In this document: positions 61,244 to 64,000 of the stretch, in pieces
Numbering within the stretch: the stretch's first letter is position 1
Layout: each line of letters starts with the position of its first letter
Assembly: GCF_047600445.1 (NCBI RefSeq)
Contig: NZ_JASGKT010000002.1
Coordinates: 1,736,001-1,800,000, forward strand
Direction: 5' to 3'
From: Piscinibacter sp047600445
GTDB lineage: Bacteria; Pseudomonadota; Gammaproteobacteria; Burkholderiales; Burkholderiaceae_C
Length of the DNA stretch: 64,000 nucleotides
The notes under the pieces: model-generated
Database searches by the model: none
What the model was told of the DNA's origin: nothing
Seen by the model: only the letters and a program-made list of their open reading frames with translations
Position numbers and translations under genes: made by a program

Positions 61244-61783
61244 TCACGCCTTCTTGCTTCTTGCGTAGGCGGCGATGCCGTTGCGGACCTCGGCCTGGGC
61301 GGCCTCGGGGCCTTCCCAGCCCTGGACCTTCACCCACTTGCCGGCTTCGAGGTCCTTGTAGTGCTCGAAGAAGTGCTGGATGGCCTTCAGGCGCATCTGG
61401 TTGATGTCCTCGGGCTTGTGCCAGTGGCTGTAGATCGGGCAGACCTTGGGGATGGGCACCGCCAGCAGCTTGGCGTCGCCGCCGGCCTCGTCGTCCATCT
61501 TCAGCACGCCCAGCGGGCGGCAGGTCACGACCACGCCCGGGCTCAGCGCATAGGGCGTGATCACCAGCACGTCGACCGGGTCGCCGTCGTCGGCCAGCGT
61601 CATCGGCACGTAGCCGTAGTTGCACGGGTAGTGCATCGCCGTGGTCATGAAGCGGTCGACGAACATCGCACCCGACTCCTTGTCGACCTCGTACTTGATC
61701 GGGTCGGCGTTCATCGGGATCTCGATGATCACGTTGAACTCTTCGGGGGCCTTGGGGCCCGGGGTGACGTTGTGCAGGCTCAT
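61244..61783 (-). CDS. ppa: Inorganic pyrophosphatase (soluble, family I)
   Basis: Cytoplasmic Mg-dependent hydrolase of pyrophosphate. I chose the ATG at 61781-61783 (MSLHNVTPGPKAPEEFN), giving 179 residues. The open frame extends 36 codons further upstream but without family similarity and across the likely promoter. Active-site features are the signature DGDPVDVLV, the lysine/tyrosine region PCNYGYVPMT and KDLEAGKWVKV. A minus-strand TAGAAT at 61813-61818 may be the -10. It is divergent from the membrane pyrophosphatase gene, with 241 bases between starts. Confidence 0.96.
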   Translation of the reverse strand: MSLHNVTPGPKAPEEFNVIIEIPMNADPIKYEVDKESGAMFVDRFMTTAMHYPCNYGYVPMTLADDGDPVDVLVITPYALSPGVVVTCRPLGVLKMDDEAGGDAKLLAVPIPKVCPIYSHWHKPEDINQMRLKAIQHFFEHYKDLEAGKWVKVQGWEGPEAAQAEVRNGIAAYARSKKA

Positions 61784-61890
61784 GAAGTGGTGGCGGCAGA
61801 CGAAAAGCCGTGATTCTATGCACCGCGCTTGTCGGCGACCTGACACATTGATCCCGGGCACGGAAGGCAGGAAAACCCGAGGCGGCTCCA

Positions 61891-61919
61891 TTGCCGCCCG
61901 CGCGCCCTTCCCTTAGGAT
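61891..61919 (+). promoter_or_regulatory. Candidate sigma-70 promoter for hppA
   Basis: TTGCCG (61891-61896), a 17-base spacer and TAGGAT (61914-61919) match the consensus at 4 of 6 each and predict a leader of about 100 bases before the hppA ATG. The 241-base gap 61784-62024 otherwise shows no gene. Confidence 0.4.
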
Positions 61920-62024
61920 GCCGCGGGCCCCGGGGTGGGGCATCGCCGGTGCGCCGGCGCGCCCTCCCCCCGCGAGTTTTCCCATTCAATCCAAAAGCCA
62001 AGCAAAGAGGAAGGAGATCCCGAG

Positions 62025-64000
62025 ATGTCCACCACCGTGGCGCTATACGTCGCGCTTGCCTGCGGGCTGGCCGCCGTCGTCTACGGCTTCGTGCAACGAA
62101 GCTGGATCCTCGGCCAGAGTGCCGGCAACGCCCGCATGCAGGAGATCGCCGGCGCGATCCAGCAGGGCGCGGCGGCCTACCTGGCCCGGCAGTACAAGAC
62201 CATCGCCATCGTCGGCGTGATCCTCGCGGTGCTGATCGCCGTGTTCCTCGGCACCACCACCGCGATCGGCTTCGTGCTCGGCGCGGTGCTCTCGGGCGCC
62301 TGTGGCTTCATCGGCATGAACATCTCGGTGCGCGCCAACGTGCGCACCGCGCAGGCGGCCACCCGCGGCATCGGCCCGGCGCTGGACGTCGCCTTCAAGG
62401 GCGGCGCCATCACCGGCATGCTGGTCGTGGGCCTGGGCCTGATCGGCGTGGCGCTGTTCTTCTGGTGGATCACCGGCGGCCAGGCGCCCGAGGCCGGCAC
62501 CTCGCTGTCGGCGCTGCTCAAGCCGCTGCTGGGCGTGGCCTTCGGCTCCAGCCTGATCTCGATCTTCGCGCGGCTGGGCGGCGGCATCTTCACCAAGGGC
62601 GCCGACGTCGGCGCCGACCTGGTGGGCAAGGTCGAGGCCGGCATCCCCGAGGACGACCCGCGCAACCCGGCGGTGATCGCCGACAACGTGGGCGACAACG
62701 TCGGCGACTGCGCCGGCATGGCCGCCGACCTGTTCGAGACCTACGTCGTGACGCTGATCGCGACGATGGCGCTGGGCGCGATCATGATCGCCGGCAGCGG
62801 CGCGATGACCGGCGTGGTCTACCCGCTGGTGCTCGGCGGCGTGTCGATCATCGCGTCGATCATCGGCTGCTTCTTCGTCAAGGCCAAACCCGGCATGACC
62901 AACGTGATGCCGGCGCTCTACAAGGGCCTGGCGGTGTCGGGCGTGCTGAGCCTGATCGCGTTCTGGTTCGTCAGCTCGGCGATGTTCCCGCAGCCGATCG
63001 AACTGGCCGGCGGCAAGACCGTGGGCGCCACCGGCCTGTGGCTGAGCTGCGTCGTCGGCCTGGTGTTGACCGCCGCGCTGGTGTGGATCACCGAGTTCTA
63101 CACCGGCACGCAGTACGGCCCGGTCAAGCACATCGCGCAGGCCTCGACCACCGGCCACGGCACCAACATCATCGCCGGCCTGGGCGTGTCGATGAAGTCC
63201 ACCGCCTGGCCCGTGCTGCTGATCTGCATCTCGATCTACGTCGCCTACGCGCTGGCCGGCCTGTACGGCATCGCGATCGCGGCCACCTCGATGCTGAGCA
63301 TGGCCGGCATCGTCGTCGCGCTCGACGCCTACGGCCCGATCACCGACAACGCCGGCGGCATCGCCGAGATGTCCGAGCTGCCCAGCAGCGTGCGCGACGT
63401 CACCGACCCGCTCGACGCGGTGGGCAACACCACCAAGGCGGTGACCAAGGGCTACGCGATCGGCTCGGCCGGCCTGGCCGCGCTGGTGCTGTTCGCCGAC
63501 TACACGCACGCGCTGGAAGCGCGCGGCATGTCGCTGGCGTTCGACCTGTCCGACCACCGCGTGATCGTCGGCCTGTTCATCGGCGGCCTGATCCCCTACC
63601 TGTTCGGCGCGATGGCGATGGAAGCCGTCGGCCGCGCGGCCGGCTCGGTGGTGGTCGAGGTGCGGCGCCAGTTCCGCGACATCAAGGGCATCATGGAAGG
63701 CACCGGCAAGCCCGAGTACGGCAAGGCGGTCGACATGCTCACCACCGCGGCGATCAAGGAGATGATGATCCCCTCGCTGCTGCCGGTGGTCGTGCCCATC
63801 CTGGTCGGCCTGCTGCTCGGCCCGGCCGCGCTCGGCGGCCTGCTGATGGGCACCATCGTGACGGGCCTGTTCGTCGCGATCAGCATGTGCACCGGCGGCG
63901 GCGCCTGGGACAACGCCAAGAAGCTGATCGAAGAAGGCTTCAAGGACGAATCCGGCGTCACCCACAAGAAGGGCGGCGACACGCACAAGGCCGCCGTCAC
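62025..64000 (+). CDS. hppA: Membrane-bound proton-translocating pyrophosphatase, partial
   Basis: Integral membrane H+-PPase that couples pyrophosphate hydrolysis to proton pumping. ATG at 62025 after a strong Shine-Dalgarno (AAGGAG, 62011-62016). About 658 codons are visible of a typical 680-710, so only the last segment is missing. Substrate-binding motifs DVGADLVGK and DNVGDNVGDCAGMAADLFE are present, with 14-16 membrane segments. The determinant position reads GNTTKA with Lys at about residue 471, the K+-independent H+-pumping subtype. C-terminal GGGAWDNAKK is present. Confidence 0.95.
   Translation, partial: MSTTVALYVALACGLAAVVYGFVQRSWILGQSAGNARMQEIAGAIQQGAAAYLARQYKTIAIVGVILAVLIAVFLGTTTAIGFVLGAVLSGACGFIGMNISVRANVRTAQAATRGIGPALDVAFKGGAITGMLVVGLGLIGVALFFWWITGGQAPEAGTSLSALLKPLLGVAFGSSLISIFARLGGGIFTKGADVGADLVGKVEAGIPEDDPRNPAVIADNVGDNVGDCAGMAADLFETYVVTLIATMALGAIMIAGSGAMTGVVYPLVLGGVSIIASIIGCFFVKAKPGMTNVMPALYKGLAVSGVLSLIAFWFVSSAMFPQPIELAGGKTVGATGLWLSCVVGLVLTAALVWITEFYTGTQYGPVKHIAQASTTGHGTNIIAGLGVSMKSTAWPVLLICISIYVAYALAGLYGIAIAATSMLSMAGIVVALDAYGPITDNAGGIAEMSELPSSVRDVTDPLDAVGNTTKAVTKGYAIGSAGLAALVLFADYTHALEARGMSLAFDLSDHRVIVGLFIGGLIPYLFGAMAMEAVGRAAGSVVVEVRRQFRDIKGIMEGTGKPEYGKAVDMLTTAAIKEMMIPSLLPVVVPILVGLLLGPAALGGLLMGTIVTGLFVAISMCTGGGAWDNAKKLIEEGFKDESGVTHKKGGDTHKAAV

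Overview
The window is about 70% G+C chromosomal DNA from a betaproteobacterium, most likely order Burkholderiales, Rubrivivax/Leptothrix-like lineage. This placement is inferred from gene order and family content (tRNA-Leu-tig-clpP-clpX-lon, ilvIHC-pssA-leuA, hisS-ispG-rodZ-pilF-rlmN-ndk, the DUF3619/DUF3106 proteins and hpnCDE), not from a search. It is ordinary, densely packed core genome. I see no insertion sequence, prophage, CRISPR array or rRNA operon, and no gene-free stretch longer than about 260 bases. Two genes run off the ends: der at the left and hppA at the right.

Layout. 1-8426 (-): ndk-rlmN-pilF-rodZ-ispG-hisS-yfgM-bamB-der, a near-continuous chain with 4-8 base overlaps. 8508-12281 (-): rluB-like pseudouridine synthase, scpB, rluD-like synthase. 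12320-13132 (+): bamD. 13134-15346 (-): DUF465 protein and a DinG-type helicase. 15427-16194 (+): PP2C phosphatase. 16206-23535 (-): sucA-sucB-lpdA (2-oxoglutarate dehydrogenase complex), zapE and a charged secreted protein. 23776-28325 (-): etfBA, an acyl-CoA dehydrogenase and a nitronate monooxygenase-like gene. 28425-28794 (-): tRNA-Gly, tRNA-Cys, tRNA-Leu. 28820-34804 (-): tRNA-Leu, tig, clpP, clpX, lon. 34838-39105 (-): RND efflux pair with a very clear promoter/operator. 39220-42220 (+): hpnCDE squalene genes. 42276-43043 (+): IclR regulator. 43048-44100 (-): PBP7-type endopeptidase. 44228-52075 (-): branched-chain amino acid block ilvI-ilvH-ilvC-pssA-leuA(type II)-leuA(type I). 52333-55241 (+): ECF sigma factor, DUF3619, DUF3106, RDD protein, LOG-family protein. 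55242-57292 (-): nadE-glnB. 57291-58463 (+): DUF482/GNAT-like protein. 58450-61783 (-): M16 peptidase and soluble pyrophosphatase. 62025-end (+): membrane pyrophosphatase.

The most interesting unlabelled element is a leucine attenuator at about 47497-47678 (-) between pssA and the two leuA genes. It has a 19-residue leader peptide whose four leucines all use CTA or CTT in a genome that favours CTG/CTC, mutually exclusive antiterminator and terminator stems, and a further stem that can fold over the leuA ribosome binding site. It would put two different subfamilies of 2-isopropylmalate synthase under one leucine sensor. Other points worth a look: a sigma/membrane-protein operon resembling a sigma/anti-sigma pair, nadE next to glnB (PII), a palindrome over the etfBA promoter, an orphan TetR-like operator on the RND promoter, a sigma-32-like promoter for lon, and divergent soluble and membrane pyrophosphatases.
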